The position numbers and the translations under genes were made by a program. 64,000 nt of DNA from JBEVJK01 sp963791325 (GTDB lineage Bacteria > Pseudomonadota > Alphaproteobacteria > Rhizobiales > Rhizobiaceae), in NCBI GenBank assembly GCA_963791325.1, contig CAWBRU010000023.1:248001-312000 (forward strand), given 5' to 3'. Below are positions 22,683 through 31,975 of the stretch, in pieces (the first letter of the stretch is position 1; every line of letters begins with the position of its first letter). The notes under the pieces were generated by a model. It did no database searches. It was not told the DNA's origin and saw only the letters and a list, made by a program, of their open reading frames with translations.

Positions 22683-23639
22683 ATGGCTCACTCTCCCGCG
22701 CAGCCGAAGACGCTGCTTGCCATCGGCGGCGCCCATCTCGACCGGCGCGGCCGGGTGCTCGGCGCCTATCACCCCGGTGCCTCCAATCCCGGCAGGCTGA
22801 CGGAGGATGTCGGCGGCGGCGTCTTCAACGCGCTGCGCAATGCGGTGGCGGCGGGCATCGCCGGCCGGCTGATCTCGGTGCGCGGCGGCGACGCGGCCGG
22901 CGCCGCGGTCGCCCAGGCGATCGCCGCGGCCGGCATCGAGGACCTGTCGGCCGTGTTCCTCGACCGCGCCACGCCGAGCTATACGGCGCTGATCACCGCC
23001 GACGGCGAGCTGATTGCCGGGCTCGCCGACATGGCGCTCTACGAGGTCGCCTTCGCCAAGCAGCTGGTCCGCCTCAAGGCACGCGCCGCGCTCGCCGCGG
23101 CGGACGCGGTGCTGGTCGACGCCAATCTGCCGGACAGGGCTTTTTCGGTCCTCGCCGGCCAGCTCCGCCGGGAAACGCCGGTATTCGCGCTGGCGGTGTC
23201 GCCGGCCAAGGCGGTGCGGCTGAAGCCGCTCATTCCCCGGCTCACCGGGATGTTCATGACGGCGCGCGAGGCGGCGGCGCTGGCCGGCGCGGACTCCGGA
23301 GCGCCGGTCGCCGCCGCCGCCGCGCTCGCCCGGGCCGGGCTGGCGCGCGGGGTCATCACCCAAGGGGCAGCGCCGCTGATCGGCTTCGACGAGGCCGGCC
23401 TGTTCCGGCTGACCCCGCCGGCGGCCCGCAATATCGTCGACGTCACCGGCGCGGGCGATGCGCTGGCCGGCGTCACCATGGCCGCGGTGATGGCCGGCAC
23501 CCCGTGGCGCGCGGCGCTCAGGCGCGGGGTGGCGGCGGCCCTCATCACGCTGGAAAGTGCGGCGGCCGCGGCGCCGCCCGATGCGCGCCGGCTGGCGGCG
23601 GCGCTGGCGCTTGTGCCGGCCCCCGAGGACGTGGCATGA
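22683..23639 (+). CDS. PfkB family carbohydrate kinase, probable pseudouridine kinase
   Basis: A 318-residue ribokinase-family enzyme from ATG 22683. It has the N-terminal GGAHLDRRGRV segment, the GG motif (EDVGGGVFNALRNA) and the C-terminal anion-hole signature DVTGAGDALAGV with its catalytic aspartate. The next gene, eight bases later, is psuG, so this kinase most likely makes pseudouridine 5'-phosphate, which PsuG then cleaves to uracil and ribose 5-phosphate. Substrate specificity rests on that pairing. Confidence 0.85.
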   Translation: MAHSPAQPKTLLAIGGAHLDRRGRVLGAYHPGASNPGRLTEDVGGGVFNALRNAVAAGIAGRLISVRGGDAAGAAVAQAIAAAGIEDLSAVFLDRATPSYTALITADGELIAGLADMALYEVAFAKQLVRLKARAALAAADAVLVDANLPDRAFSVLAGQLRRETPVFALAVSPAKAVRLKPLIPRLTGMFMTAREAAALAGADSGAPVAAAAALARAGLARGVITQGAAPLIGFDEAGLFRLTPPAARNIVDVTGAGDALAGVTMAAVMAGTPWRAALRRGVAAALITLESAAAAAPPDARRLAAALALVPAPEDVA

Positions 23640-23646
23640 GGGCGCC

Positions 23647-24576
23647 ATGAGCGCGGCTGCCCATCCCCTCGTCGACCTCGATCCGGCGGTCGCCGCGGCG
23701 CTTCAGGCCAAGGCGCCGGTGGTGGCGCTGGAAAGCACCATCATCACCCACGGCATGCCCTACCCGGACAACGCAGCGATGGCGGCCGCCGTCGAGGCCG
23801 AGATCGCGGCCGAAGGGGCGGTGCCGGCCACCGTCGCCGTGGTCGACGGCCGGCTGAAGATCGGGCTGTCGCGGGCGCTGGTCGAACGGCTGGCCGAGGC
23901 GACCGGCGCGCTCAAGCTGTCGCGCGCCGATCTGGCCTTCGCGCTGGCCGAAGGGCTGACCGGCGGCACCACGGTCGCCGCAACGATGATCGCCGCCCGC
24001 CTCGCCGGCATCGAGGTCTTCGCCACCGGCGGCATCGGCGGCGTCCACCACGGCGCGGCCGAGAGCTTCGACATTTCCGCCGATCTCGACGAACTCGCCC
24101 GCACGCCGGTGATCGTCGTCTCGGCCGGCGCCAAGGCGATTCTCGACATCGCCAAGACGCTCGAAGTGCTGGAGAGCCGCGGCGTGCCGGTGGTCGCCTA
24201 CCGGACCGGCGAAATGCCGGCCTTCTGGTCGCGGCGCTCCGGCTTCGCCGCGCCGCTCCGGCTCGACCAGCCGGGGGCGATCGCCCGGTTCTTCCGCGTC
24301 CGCACCGAACTCGGCCTGGAAGGCGGCCTGCTCGTCGCCAATCCGGTGCCGGAAGCCGACGAGATTTCCGCCGAAACGATGGCCGGACATATCGCGGCGG
24401 CGCAGGACAAGGCCCGCCGCGAGACGGTGACCGGCAAGGCGGTCACGCCGTTCCTGCTGGCCGAGATCCTGGCACGCACCGGCGGCGCCAGCCTTGCCAC
24501 CAACATCGCGCTGGTCAAGCACAATGCCCGCCTGGCGGCGCAGATCGCCGTCGCGCTGGCCGCCTCGCAGCCTTAG
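23647..24576 (+). CDS. psuG: Pseudouridine-5'-phosphate glycosidase
   Basis: A 309-residue enzyme that splits the C-C glycosidic bond of pseudouridine 5'-phosphate. Diagnostic stretches are VALESTIITHGMPYP at residues 27-41, the GGTTVAATM and FATGGIGGVHHGA segments, and the lysine in VVSAGAKAILDIAKTLE. It follows the kinase in the same operon, completing salvage of pseudouridine from RNA turnover. It starts at ATG 23647, just after the kinase stop. Confidence 0.95.
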   Translation: MSAAAHPLVDLDPAVAAALQAKAPVVALESTIITHGMPYPDNAAMAAAVEAEIAAEGAVPATVAVVDGRLKIGLSRALVERLAEATGALKLSRADLAFALAEGLTGGTTVAATMIAARLAGIEVFATGGIGGVHHGAAESFDISADLDELARTPVIVVSAGAKAILDIAKTLEVLESRGVPVVAYRTGEMPAFWSRRSGFAAPLRLDQPGAIARFFRVRTELGLEGGLLVANPVPEADEISAETMAGHIAAAQDKARRETVTGKAVTPFLLAEILARTGGASLATNIALVKHNARLAAQIAVALAASQP

Positions 24577-24628
24577 CAATCCAGAATCAATGGCTTAGCC
24601 GGACAGGCTCGGCCAAGGCTTGAAGCGG

Positions 24629-25288
24629 TCAGCTCTGCCGGATGGGCGACAGCTGGATCTCCACCCGCCGGTTCTGGGCGCGGCCCGCTTCGGTCGCATT
24701 GCTGGCGACCGGCCGGTCGGCGCCGAAGCCGGTGACGGCGAAGCGGCGCGGATCGACCCCCTGCCCGGACAGGTAGTTGGCGACGGACAGCGCCCGCCGC
24801 TGCGATAGGTCGAGATTGTGCTGGGCGCCGCCGGTCGAATCGGTGAAGCCGAAGACGTCGACGGTGGTCTGGTTGAACCGCTTCAGGACCAGCGCCACCG
24901 AGTTCAGCGTCGGGTAGAAGCCCGCCTTGACCGCATCCTGGTCGGTGGCGAAGGTGATGTTGGACGGCATGTTGAGGACGATCTGGTCGCCGATCCGGGT
25001 GACGCTGACGCCGGTGCCCTGCAGCTGGGCGCGCAGCTCCGCCTCCTGGCGGTCCATATAGCCGCCGACGGCGCCGCCGGCGAGCGCCCCGATGCCGGCC
25101 CCGATCAGCGCGTTGCGGCGGTCGTTGCCGCCGGCAAGCAGACCGAGCCCGGCGCCGGCCAGCGCCCCGATGCCGGCGCCACCGAGGGTATTGGAGACCT
25201 TCGGCTCGCCGGTATAGGGATCGGTGGTGCAGCCGGCCAGAAGCGCGCCGGCGAGCGCCCCCGCGATGATGCGTGTCGACTTGCGCAT
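24629..25288 (-). CDS. OmpA family lipoprotein (YiaD-like)
   Basis: A 219-residue outer-membrane lipoprotein. Lipobox LLAGC near residue 20 is followed by two glycine-zipper segments (GGAGIGALAGAGLGLLAGG and GAGIGALAGGAVGGYMD) and a C-terminal OmpA peptidoglycan-binding domain (FTDSTGGAQHNLDLSQRRA, then VTGFGADRPVASN and NRRVEI). The domain tethers the outer membrane to peptidoglycan. ATG 25288 has GAGAGG upstream. It lies next to the lipid-transport operon on the same strand and may be co-transcribed. Confidence 0.9.
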   Translation of the reverse strand: MRKSTRIIAGALAGALLAGCTTDPYTGEPKVSNTLGGAGIGALAGAGLGLLAGGNDRRNALIGAGIGALAGGAVGGYMDRQEAELRAQLQGTGVSVTRIGDQIVLNMPSNITFATDQDAVKAGFYPTLNSVALVLKRFNQTTVDVFGFTDSTGGAQHNLDLSQRRALSVANYLSGQGVDPRRFAVTGFGADRPVASNATEAGRAQNRRVEIQLSPIRQS

Positions 25289-25396
25289 GATCCCCTCTCC
25301 TCGATTCGTCCGGCGATGCAGCCGTCGGTCCCCGGGCGGCGTTGTCGGCACGAATTGCGGCAAAAAAGCGGGAGCCGGGACGCCGGCTGGCGCGGC

Positions 25397-26026
25397 TCAG
25401 ATCCGCGCCAAGGTCCAGCGCACGATCTCGTCGGCGACGGCGCCGAAGGCCTGGTCGAGCGCGGCGACATAGGCGTCGTTGCCGGCGGCCGTGACCGGCT
25501 GGCTGGCGGTGAAGTCGCGCGAGGCGCGGACCACGCCGTTGCGGTCGTCGACCAGCTTGACATAGATCTCGACGTCGGCGGCGGTCGCGCCGTGCACCGC
25601 CACCTGGAAGCTGCGGACATCGGTGAGCACCTGGTAATCGATCGCCAAGCCCTCGCCGGGCAGGCCGACGCCGCCGAGCTTGCCCGACCGCTGGAACGTC
25701 TCGGCCAGCCGGACCTGAACGATCCGCGGCAGCCGGTCGGCCCATTGCGCGCCCTTGAGATACTCGATCGAACCCGGCGCGGTGGTGATGACGATGTTCT
25801 GGCTGTCGAGCGATTTCAGCGCCGAGGGCTGGGCGATGAGGATCTGGCGGCCGTGACGGCTGGTGCCGCCGCCCGGCGCCACCGCCGTCAGCTCATAGGT
25901 GTCGAGCGGCGTCGGTCCGCCGCCCGGCAGGAGCGCGCAGCCGGCGAGCGCAAAGCACAGCGCCGCCATCACAGCCAGGTCACGAAACCGCGGCACTCCC
26001 CTTACGCGCACTGACACTTCGCTCAT
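25397..26026 (-). CDS. ABC-type transport auxiliary lipoprotein (PqiC/DUF330-like)
   Basis: A 209-residue lipoprotein with lipobox LAGC near residue 29 and the ABC_trans_aux fold (DTYELTAVAP, then ILIAQPSALKSLDSQNIVI and ADRLPRIVQVRLAETFQRSGK). Proteins of this family accompany MCE-domain lipid transporters as the outer-membrane component. It is the last gene of the MlaE-MlaF-MlaD-lipoprotein operon. ATG 26026 follows a GGGGGAT segment. Confidence 0.85.
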   Translation of the reverse strand: MSEVSVRVRGVPRFRDLAVMAALCFALAGCALLPGGGPTPLDTYELTAVAPGGGTSRHGRQILIAQPSALKSLDSQNIVITTAPGSIEYLKGAQWADRLPRIVQVRLAETFQRSGKLGGVGLPGEGLAIDYQVLTDVRSFQVAVHGATAADVEIYVKLVDDRNGVVRASRDFTASQPVTAAGNDAYVAALDQAFGAVADEIVRWTLARI

Positions 26027-26063
26027 CCCCCGGCGATCCTCCTGGCCCGGCCTGCCGGCGCGG

Positions 26064-27554
26064 TCAACGCCGCGCCCGCCCGTCATACTCGCGCACGCCG
26101 CCGGCGCCGCCGGTCAGCACCCGCTGCGGGTTGCGTTCGAAGTCGCTGACCGCCTCCTCGATGCGGTTGATCGAGCGCCGGCTGTCGCGCGCCAGCGATT
26201 CGATCTCACGCAGCCCCTGGCCGGAGAAGCGGGCGAACCCCTCGGTGATGGTGCCGAGATGGGCGTTCAGCGTGTCGGCGACCTGGCGGAACGATTTGAG
26301 CGTGGAGCGCACGTCGGCCATGACGCTGTTGGCATCGCTGGAGCCGAGCAGATTGTCGACCTTGACCAGGATGCCGTCGACGCGGACGGAGGCCTGGTTG
26401 AGGCGGTCGGCCATCTGCCGGGCATCGACGATGATCTGGTCGACATCGTCCGCGCGGTGGCCGATCTTGCCGGTCACCTTGGCCACGTCGTCGACCGCCC
26501 GGCCGGCGGTGCGGCTCGCCTGCTCGATCGTGTCGCTCGCCTTCTCGATGTTGTCGCCGGCCTTCTCGATGCTGCCGCTCGCCCGGGCGAAATTGTCGAG
26601 CGCCCCCTTGACCGTGCTCGGATCGACCGCCGCCACCACCTTGTCGACCTTGGCCAGCGTGCCGTCGACCGCGGACAAGGTCTGGGTGGCCTTGTTCGAA
26701 ACCTGCGACAGCGCCTCGCCGGCCCGGTCGGCGAAGCCGTTGAAGGAGCGTACCGTCCGGCCGACATCGGCGACGATCTTGTTGAGGTCGTCGCTGTTGT
26801 CCTTCAGCGCCCGGGTGAAGGTGTCGACGTTGGAGACGATGTCGGCGACCTGGCGGCGGTCCACGGATTTCAACAGCTTGTCGGCCGAATCGAGCGTGGT
26901 TTCGAGCTTTGCCGAGACCCCGCCGATCTGCCCGGACAGGTCGCTCACCGCCTGCAGGAAGCGCTGCACCCCGTCGGCATTGTCGGCCAGCGCCTTGGAG
27001 AATTTGTCGGCGTTCTTGACCGTATCGGTGAGCGGCCCGCGGGCATCGCCGACGAACCCCTCGAGCTGCGACAACACATTGTCGGCACGCTTGAAGATGT
27101 TCTGTGCGGTCTGCAGCAGGTTGGCGACCGCCGACGGATTGGCGGTGATTTCGGCGACCGTGCCGTTGGCCTCGGCCTCGTCCAGGATGTTGGGCTCGTG
27201 GGAATCGGCGCCGCGCAGCTCGATATTGGCTTGTCCCGCCAGGCTGGCGATGGTGATGTCGGCCTGGGTGGATTGGGTGATCGGGGTATAGCGGTCGACG
27301 ACGGCGTCGGCGATCGCCACCGCCGGGTTGTCGACGTCGATATAGACCCGGCGCACGTCGCCCACCTTGACGCCGTTGAAATTGACCACGCTGCCGCGCG
27401 CCAGGCCGGAGGCCGAGCCCGGAATGCGCACCCTGAGCGGCACGGTATCGCCGCGGTCGCCGATGGCTGCGGTCCAATAGACGAAGCCGAAGGCCGCGAG
27501 GATGGCGGCCAAGGTGAAGATCCCGACGATGACGTAGTTAGCGCGGGTCTCCAT
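26064..27554 (-). CDS. MlaD family protein (MCE domain lipid transporter)
   Basis: A 496-residue periplasmic lipid-binding protein. One N-terminal membrane anchor (YVIVGIFTLAAILAAFGFVYW) precedes a single MCE domain (VPLRVRIPGSASGLARGSVV to ADITIASLAGQANIELRGA). A long alpha-helical region from about residue 150 to the C-terminus, rich in coiled-coil-like repeats, follows. It is much longer than E. coli MlaD (about 180 residues), as is usual for rhizobial MCE proteins. Its ATG overlaps the stop of the ATPase gene by one base (TGATG). Confidence 0.9.
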   Translation of the reverse strand: METRANYVIVGIFTLAAILAAFGFVYWTAAIGDRGDTVPLRVRIPGSASGLARGSVVNFNGVKVGDVRRVYIDVDNPAVAIADAVVDRYTPITQSTQADITIASLAGQANIELRGADSHEPNILDEAEANGTVAEITANPSAVANLLQTAQNIFKRADNVLSQLEGFVGDARGPLTDTVKNADKFSKALADNADGVQRFLQAVSDLSGQIGGVSAKLETTLDSADKLLKSVDRRQVADIVSNVDTFTRALKDNSDDLNKIVADVGRTVRSFNGFADRAGEALSQVSNKATQTLSAVDGTLAKVDKVVAAVDPSTVKGALDNFARASGSIEKAGDNIEKASDTIEQASRTAGRAVDDVAKVTGKIGHRADDVDQIIVDARQMADRLNQASVRVDGILVKVDNLLGSSDANSVMADVRSTLKSFRQVADTLNAHLGTITEGFARFSGQGLREIESLARDSRRSINRIEEAVSDFERNPQRVLTGGAGGVREYDGRARR

Positions 27555-28378
27555 CAAGCCCTCGCCGCCAGGTCGAGCTGCCGGGCCCGCTTGCCGCGGA
27601 AATACGACTTCACCCAGGGTTCCTCGCTCTTCAGCATGTCGTCGACGGTGCCCTCGACCAGCACCCGCTTGTCGCCCAGCACGGCAATGCGGTCGCACAC
27701 CGAGAACAGGCTGTCGAGGTCGTGGGTGACCATGTAGACGGTGAGCCCCATGGTGTCGCGCAGCTTGGCGACCAGCTCGTCGAAGTCGGCGGCGCTGATC
27801 GGGTCGAGGCCGGAGGTCGGCTCGTCGAGGAAGACGATGTCGGGGTCGAGCGCCAGCGCGCGCGCCAGCGCCGCCCGCTTGATCATGCCGCCGGACAGCT
27901 CCGACGGCGCCTTCGTGGCCGCGTCGCGCGGCAGCCCGACCAGCTCGATCTTGAGCAGGGCGAGCTCGTCCATCAGCCGCTCCGGCAGATCGAGATATTC
28001 GCGCATCGGCACCTGGACGTTCTCCTGCACGGTAAGCGCCGAAAACAGCGCGCCGTGCTGGAACAGCACCCCGAGACGGATGTCGAGCCTCAGCCGATCG
28101 AGTTCGCTCGCTTTGTCGACATCGACCCCGAACAGCTTGATGGTCCCGGATTGTTTTCGGTTGAGGCCGAGCACGGTGCGAAGCAGGACGGATTTGCCGG
28201 CACCGGAGGCGCCGACGAAGCCGAGGATCTCGCCGCGGTAGATGTCGAGCGACAATTTGTCGAGGACGAGGTTCTCGCCGAATTTCACGGTGACGTCGCG
28301 TGCCGACAGCACCACCTCGCGGCCCGCGGCGGTTTTGGGCATTTCCTCAGCGGTCTCGGCAGGCTCGACCATCGCCAT
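27554..28378 (-). CDS. ABC transporter ATP-binding protein, MlaF-like
   Basis: A 274-residue ATPase. Walker A GASGAGKS, Q-loop LFQHGALFS, signature LSGGMIKR and Walker B IVFLDEPTSGLDP are all present; LSGGM is the variant typical of MlaF. It would drive phospholipid transport between inner and outer membranes through the adjacent MlaE permease. Both ends overlap neighbours by one base, which shows tight translational coupling. Confidence 0.92.
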   Translation of the reverse strand: MAMVEPAETAEEMPKTAAGREVVLSARDVTVKFGENLVLDKLSLDIYRGEILGFVGASGAGKSVLLRTVLGLNRKQSGTIKLFGVDVDKASELDRLRLDIRLGVLFQHGALFSALTVQENVQVPMREYLDLPERLMDELALLKIELVGLPRDAATKAPSELSGGMIKRAALARALALDPDIVFLDEPTSGLDPISAADFDELVAKLRDTMGLTVYMVTHDLDSLFSVCDRIAVLGDKRVLVEGTVDDMLKSEEPWVKSYFRGKRARQLDLAARA

Positions 28379-29556
28379 CAGAAGTTGATCGCCGCATAGA
28401 AAATGGCAAACAAGCCGTCGACGATGATCACCACGAAGATCGATTTCACCACCGACGAGGTCACGTGCTGGCCGAGCGATTCGGCGCTGCCGCCGACCTT
28501 CATGCCTTCGACGGAGGCGATCACGCCGATGATCAGGGCCATGAACGGCGCCTTGATCAGCCCGGCGAAGATGGTCGATAGATCGATGCTCGCCCGCATC
28601 CGGTCCAGAAAGGCTTCCGGCGGGATGCCCGAATAGGCCCAGGCGACGAAGATCGCGCCGCCGATGGCGGCGAAGTTGGCGGCCACAGTCAGGCAGGGCA
28701 GCGCCACGACCAGGGCCACCAGCCGCGGAAACACCAGCACTCCCACCGGGTTGAGCCCGATCACGGTCAGCGCGTCGACCTCCTCGCGCATCTTCATCGA
28801 GCCGATCTCGGCGGTGATGGCGCTGCCCGAGCGGCCGGCGATCATGATGGCGGTGAGCAGCACCCCCATCTCGCGCCAGACCAGGATGCCGACCAGATCG
28901 ACAACGAAGATCTCGGCGCCGAAATAGCGCAGCTGAAAGGCGCCCTGCTGGGCGACGATGGCGCCGACGATCGCCGACATCAGCACCACCACCGGGATCG
29001 CGCCGACCCCCATGCGGTCGATCTGGGAGACGATGGCGGCGATATTGATGCCGTGGCCCCGGCCAAGCTTCATCTGCGAGCCGCGGATGGTCGAGCCGAG
29101 GATGAACATGGCGGCGATGAAATCGTCGCGGCCATTGTAGACCGCACGGCCGATGGCCGACAGGAAGCGGATGACGATGTTGCCCTTCGGCGCCTGCGCG
29201 GGCGGCTCCTTGCCGCGGGTCGCCTCGCCGACGGCGGCAAGCAGAATGCGCGCCGCCTCGCTCTCCCCCTCGACCCGCACGTCGACCTGGCGGGCGCGCA
29301 AGGCGGCGACAAGGCGCTCGATCAGCCAGGCGCCGGCGGTGTCGATGCGCCCGATCCCGGCGACGTCGAGCACCACCTCGCGGGCGTCGCGCTGTTCGAG
29401 CGCGCGCATCGCGTCGTCGATCTGGTAAACGCGCCGCGTCGTCCAATTGCCCGACAGGGCGCAGACCAGGCGGTCGGCGTCTTCCCGAACCTCGATCTGC
29501 GGCTGGTATTGGGCATCCGGCGAGCGGCTTGCTTCCAGCGGAGCGTCGGTCAACAT
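28378..29556 (-). CDS. MlaE family lipid ABC transporter permease with N-terminal STAS domain
   Basis: A 392-residue inner-membrane protein. Residues 20-110 form a STAS-like domain (DRLVCALSGNWTTRRVYQID, then VVLDVAGIGRIDTAGAWLIE), and the remainder is the MlaE permease (GVGAIPVVVLMSAIVGAIVA, MIAGRSGSAITAEIGSMKM, and membrane helices to the end). In E. coli the STAS protein MlaB is separate; here it is fused. It is the first gene of the lipid-transport operon. Confidence 0.92.
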   Translation of the reverse strand: MLTDAPLEASRSPDAQYQPQIEVREDADRLVCALSGNWTTRRVYQIDDAMRALEQRDAREVVLDVAGIGRIDTAGAWLIERLVAALRARQVDVRVEGESEAARILLAAVGEATRGKEPPAQAPKGNIVIRFLSAIGRAVYNGRDDFIAAMFILGSTIRGSQMKLGRGHGINIAAIVSQIDRMGVGAIPVVVLMSAIVGAIVAQQGAFQLRYFGAEIFVVDLVGILVWREMGVLLTAIMIAGRSGSAITAEIGSMKMREEVDALTVIGLNPVGVLVFPRLVALVVALPCLTVAANFAAIGGAIFVAWAYSGIPPEAFLDRMRASIDLSTIFAGLIKAPFMALIIGVIASVEGMKVGGSAESLGQHVTSSVVKSIFVVIIVDGLFAIFYAAINF

Positions 29557-29634
29557 GGGCTGATCTCATACCCGCTCGGCCCGCTCGTGTCACTTTGGCG
29601 GGACACTAGCGCGCTGATTTCAAGGAAGAAAAAT

Positions 29635-30621
29635 ATGACGCGTGACATTTTCGTCGAGACCGAGCGTTTCCCGATTGCCGGCAGCTTCACCATTTCGCGG
29701 GGCTCCAAGACGGTGGCCGAAGTGCTGACCGTGACGATCTCGGCGCTCGGCCGGCGCGGCCGCGGCGAGTGCGTGCCCTATCGACGCTACGGCGAGACGA
29801 TGACCAGCGTTGCCGCCCAAATCGAGGCGGTGCGCAGCGAGCTCGCCGCCGGCATCGGCCGCGAAGCCTTGCTCGAAATCCTGCCCGCCGGGGCGGCCCG
29901 CAACGCCGTCGACTGCGCGCTGTGGGACCTCGAAGCCAAGATCGGCGGCGCCCGCGTGCACCAGACGGCCTGCAGCACGCCGCCGGGGCCGCTCACCACC
30001 GCCTATACGTTGTCGATGGCGAGCCCTGAGGCGATGGCCGCGGAGGCCTGCGCCCAGGCGGGCAGGCCGCTTTTGAAGCTCAAGGTGGGCGGCAGCGGCG
30101 ACGATTTCGCGCGCATTCGCGCCGTTGCCGCGGCCGCGCCGAAGGCAGCATTGATCCTCGACGCCAATGAGGGCTGGTCGGAAAGCGAGCTCGAGGCCAA
30201 CCTGGCCGAGGCGGCCGCGCTCGGGGTCCGGCTGGTTGAGCAGCCGCTGCCGGCCGGCGCCGATGCCCTGCTCGGCCGCATCGCGCGGCCGGTCCCGGTA
30301 TGCGCCGACGAAAGCGTCCACAGCGCCGACGATCTCGACCGGCTGGCCGGCCGCTATGACGCCGTCAATATCAAGCTCGACAAGACGGGCGGGCTGACCG
30401 CCGCGCTGCGGCTGCGCGACCGTGCCGGCGTGATGGGCTTCAAGGTGATGGTCGGCTGCATGGTCGCAACATCGCTGTCGATGGCACCGGCGGTGCTGCT
30501 GGCCCAAGGCGCCGACTTCGTCGACCTCGACGGCCCGCTGTTGCTCGCCCGCGATCGCCAGCCGGCCCTTGCCTACCATGGCTCGCAGGTGTCAGCGCCG
30601 GAGCCGGAGCTGTGGGGCTGA
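29635..30621 (+). CDS. dgcA: N-acetyl-D-Glu racemase / dipeptide epimerase DgcA
   Basis: A 328-residue enolase-superfamily enzyme. The catalytic KxK is LLKLKVGG, metal ligands appear as DANEGW, VEQPLP and CADES, and the second catalytic lysine is in NIKLDKTGG. Homologues named DgcA epimerise L-Ala-D/L-Glu dipeptides or racemise N-acetyl-D-Glu and act in murein-peptide recycling. AAGGAAG precedes ATG 29635. Its last 30 bases overlap the convergent transporter gene. Confidence 0.88.
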   Translation: MTRDIFVETERFPIAGSFTISRGSKTVAEVLTVTISALGRRGRGECVPYRRYGETMTSVAAQIEAVRSELAAGIGREALLEILPAGAARNAVDCALWDLEAKIGGARVHQTACSTPPGPLTTAYTLSMASPEAMAAEACAQAGRPLLKLKVGGSGDDFARIRAVAAAAPKAALILDANEGWSESELEANLAEAAALGVRLVEQPLPAGADALLGRIARPVPVCADESVHSADDLDRLAGRYDAVNIKLDKTGGLTAALRLRDRAGVMGFKVMVGCMVATSLSMAPAVLLAQGADFVDLDGPLLLARDRQPALAYHGSQVSAPEPELWG

Positions 30622-31809
30622 GCGCCGGGCAACAAGCGCCAGCGCCAGCCCGGCCAGCGCGATCAGCGCCATGACATAGAAGCCGCCGGCGCCGAGCGCG
30701 GCATAGAGCGGCCCGGACAGCAGCGTCACCACCGCAAGGCCGAAATTGCTGGCGAAATAGGTGATGCCCTGGGCCGCCCCCATGCGTTCCTCGCCGACGG
30801 TCTCGGCCAGCATCTTCTGCAGGCCGAGCAGGATGAGGCCGGTCGACAGAGCATGCAGCGCCTGGATCGCCATGAAGCCGGCGACACCCAGGCCGGCCGG
30901 CCAGATCAGCGGGGAGGCGATCCAACGCAGGATCGAGGAGAGCGCGGCGATGATCAGGGTCCGGCTGGCCGGCACGCTGCCGAACAGCCGGGTGAAGAGG
31001 GCGAAGACACCGATCTCCGCGACCACCCCAACCGACCACAATAGGCCGACGATCTCGTCCGAAATGCCGAGCGATTTCCAGTAGATCGAGGAAAATCCGT
31101 AAAGCAGGGCGTGGCTCGCCTGAATGAGCCCGGCGGCGGCCACGAACGAGGCGAAATAGGGCGTGGCCAGCGACGATGCCGCCGCAGGCAACTCGGCCGC
31201 CGACAGCGGCGACGGGCGCCGCGGGCGACCGAGCCGCGGTGTCACGGCCGCGGCAGCCAGCGTGCCGGCGAAACAGGCGGTCAGCAACAGCGGGATGATC
31301 TTTTCGCTGAAGGCCGCGAGAATGAAGCCGCCGAAGAAGTTGGCGGCGAGATAGGCGATCGAGCCGAAGATGCGCATGCGCGAGTAGTCCGAGCCGAAGC
31401 GGCGCACGCCCGACAACGCCAGCGAATCGGCCAATGGCGAATGCGGCGGCCATACCACCGCGAGCGCGAGCGAGAACGCCAGCACCCCGCCATAGGTCGG
31501 CGGCAGGAAATATCCGCCCGAGATGGCAAGCGTCGCCGCGCAAAGCAGGGTCAGCACATGCACCCGGTCCCGAGCGCGATCGGCAAGCGTCAGGATGATC
31601 GGCGTGGTGGCGACCCGGAGGAACATCGGCCCCGACAGGATCACGGCGATCTCGGCCGGGCTGAAGCTGGCTCCGGCGAGCCACAGCGGGAAATAGGGAA
31701 GATGCAGGCCGAGCGGCAGGAAGATGGCCGTGTAGAGCAATTTCAGCCGCGTTTCGAATTGGCGCGGCTTGACCGGGATGTCGTGGCTCGGCAAGGCGGA
31801 AACGGTCAC
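30592..31809 (-). CDS. MFS transporter of the 3-phenylpropionate permease (HcaT-like) type
   Basis: About 405 residues with roughly twelve hydrophobic segments. The first is LKLLYTAIFLPLGLHLPYFPLWL, and the YFPLWL and DRVHVLTLL patterns are typical of the MFS_1-like/HcaT group. The start is uncertain: GTG 31809 and a nearby TTG are both possible and neither has a strong ribosome site. The substrate cannot be deduced; the group includes transporters of aromatic acids and sugars. Confidence 0.78.
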   Translation of the reverse strand: MTVSALPSHDIPVKPRQFETRLKLLYTAIFLPLGLHLPYFPLWLAGASFSPAEIAVILSGPMFLRVATTPIILTLADRARDRVHVLTLLCAATLAISGGYFLPPTYGGVLAFSLALAVVWPPHSPLADSLALSGVRRFGSDYSRMRIFGSIAYLAANFFGGFILAAFSEKIIPLLLTACFAGTLAAAAVTPRLGRPRRPSPLSAAELPAAASSLATPYFASFVAAAGLIQASHALLYGFSSIYWKSLGISDEIVGLLWSVGVVAEIGVFALFTRLFGSVPASRTLIIAALSSILRWIASPLIWPAGLGVAGFMAIQALHALSTGLILLGLQKMLAETVGEERMGAAQGITYFASNFGLAVVTLLSGPLYAALGAGGFYVMALIALAGLALALVARRSAPQLRLRR

Positions 31810-31975
31810 GTCGGGGAAAACGGGAAACGGGGCGTCGGCGCGGGAATTGTTGGCCGCAACCCTCCCATAACACGGCGCGCGGCCGGCCGGAACGGCACCG
31901 GCCCGGCGTGCACGCCCACCGCCTGGGATGCGACGCCTCCGAAGCAGAAGCAATTCCAGGAAAAGGTGATCCGCG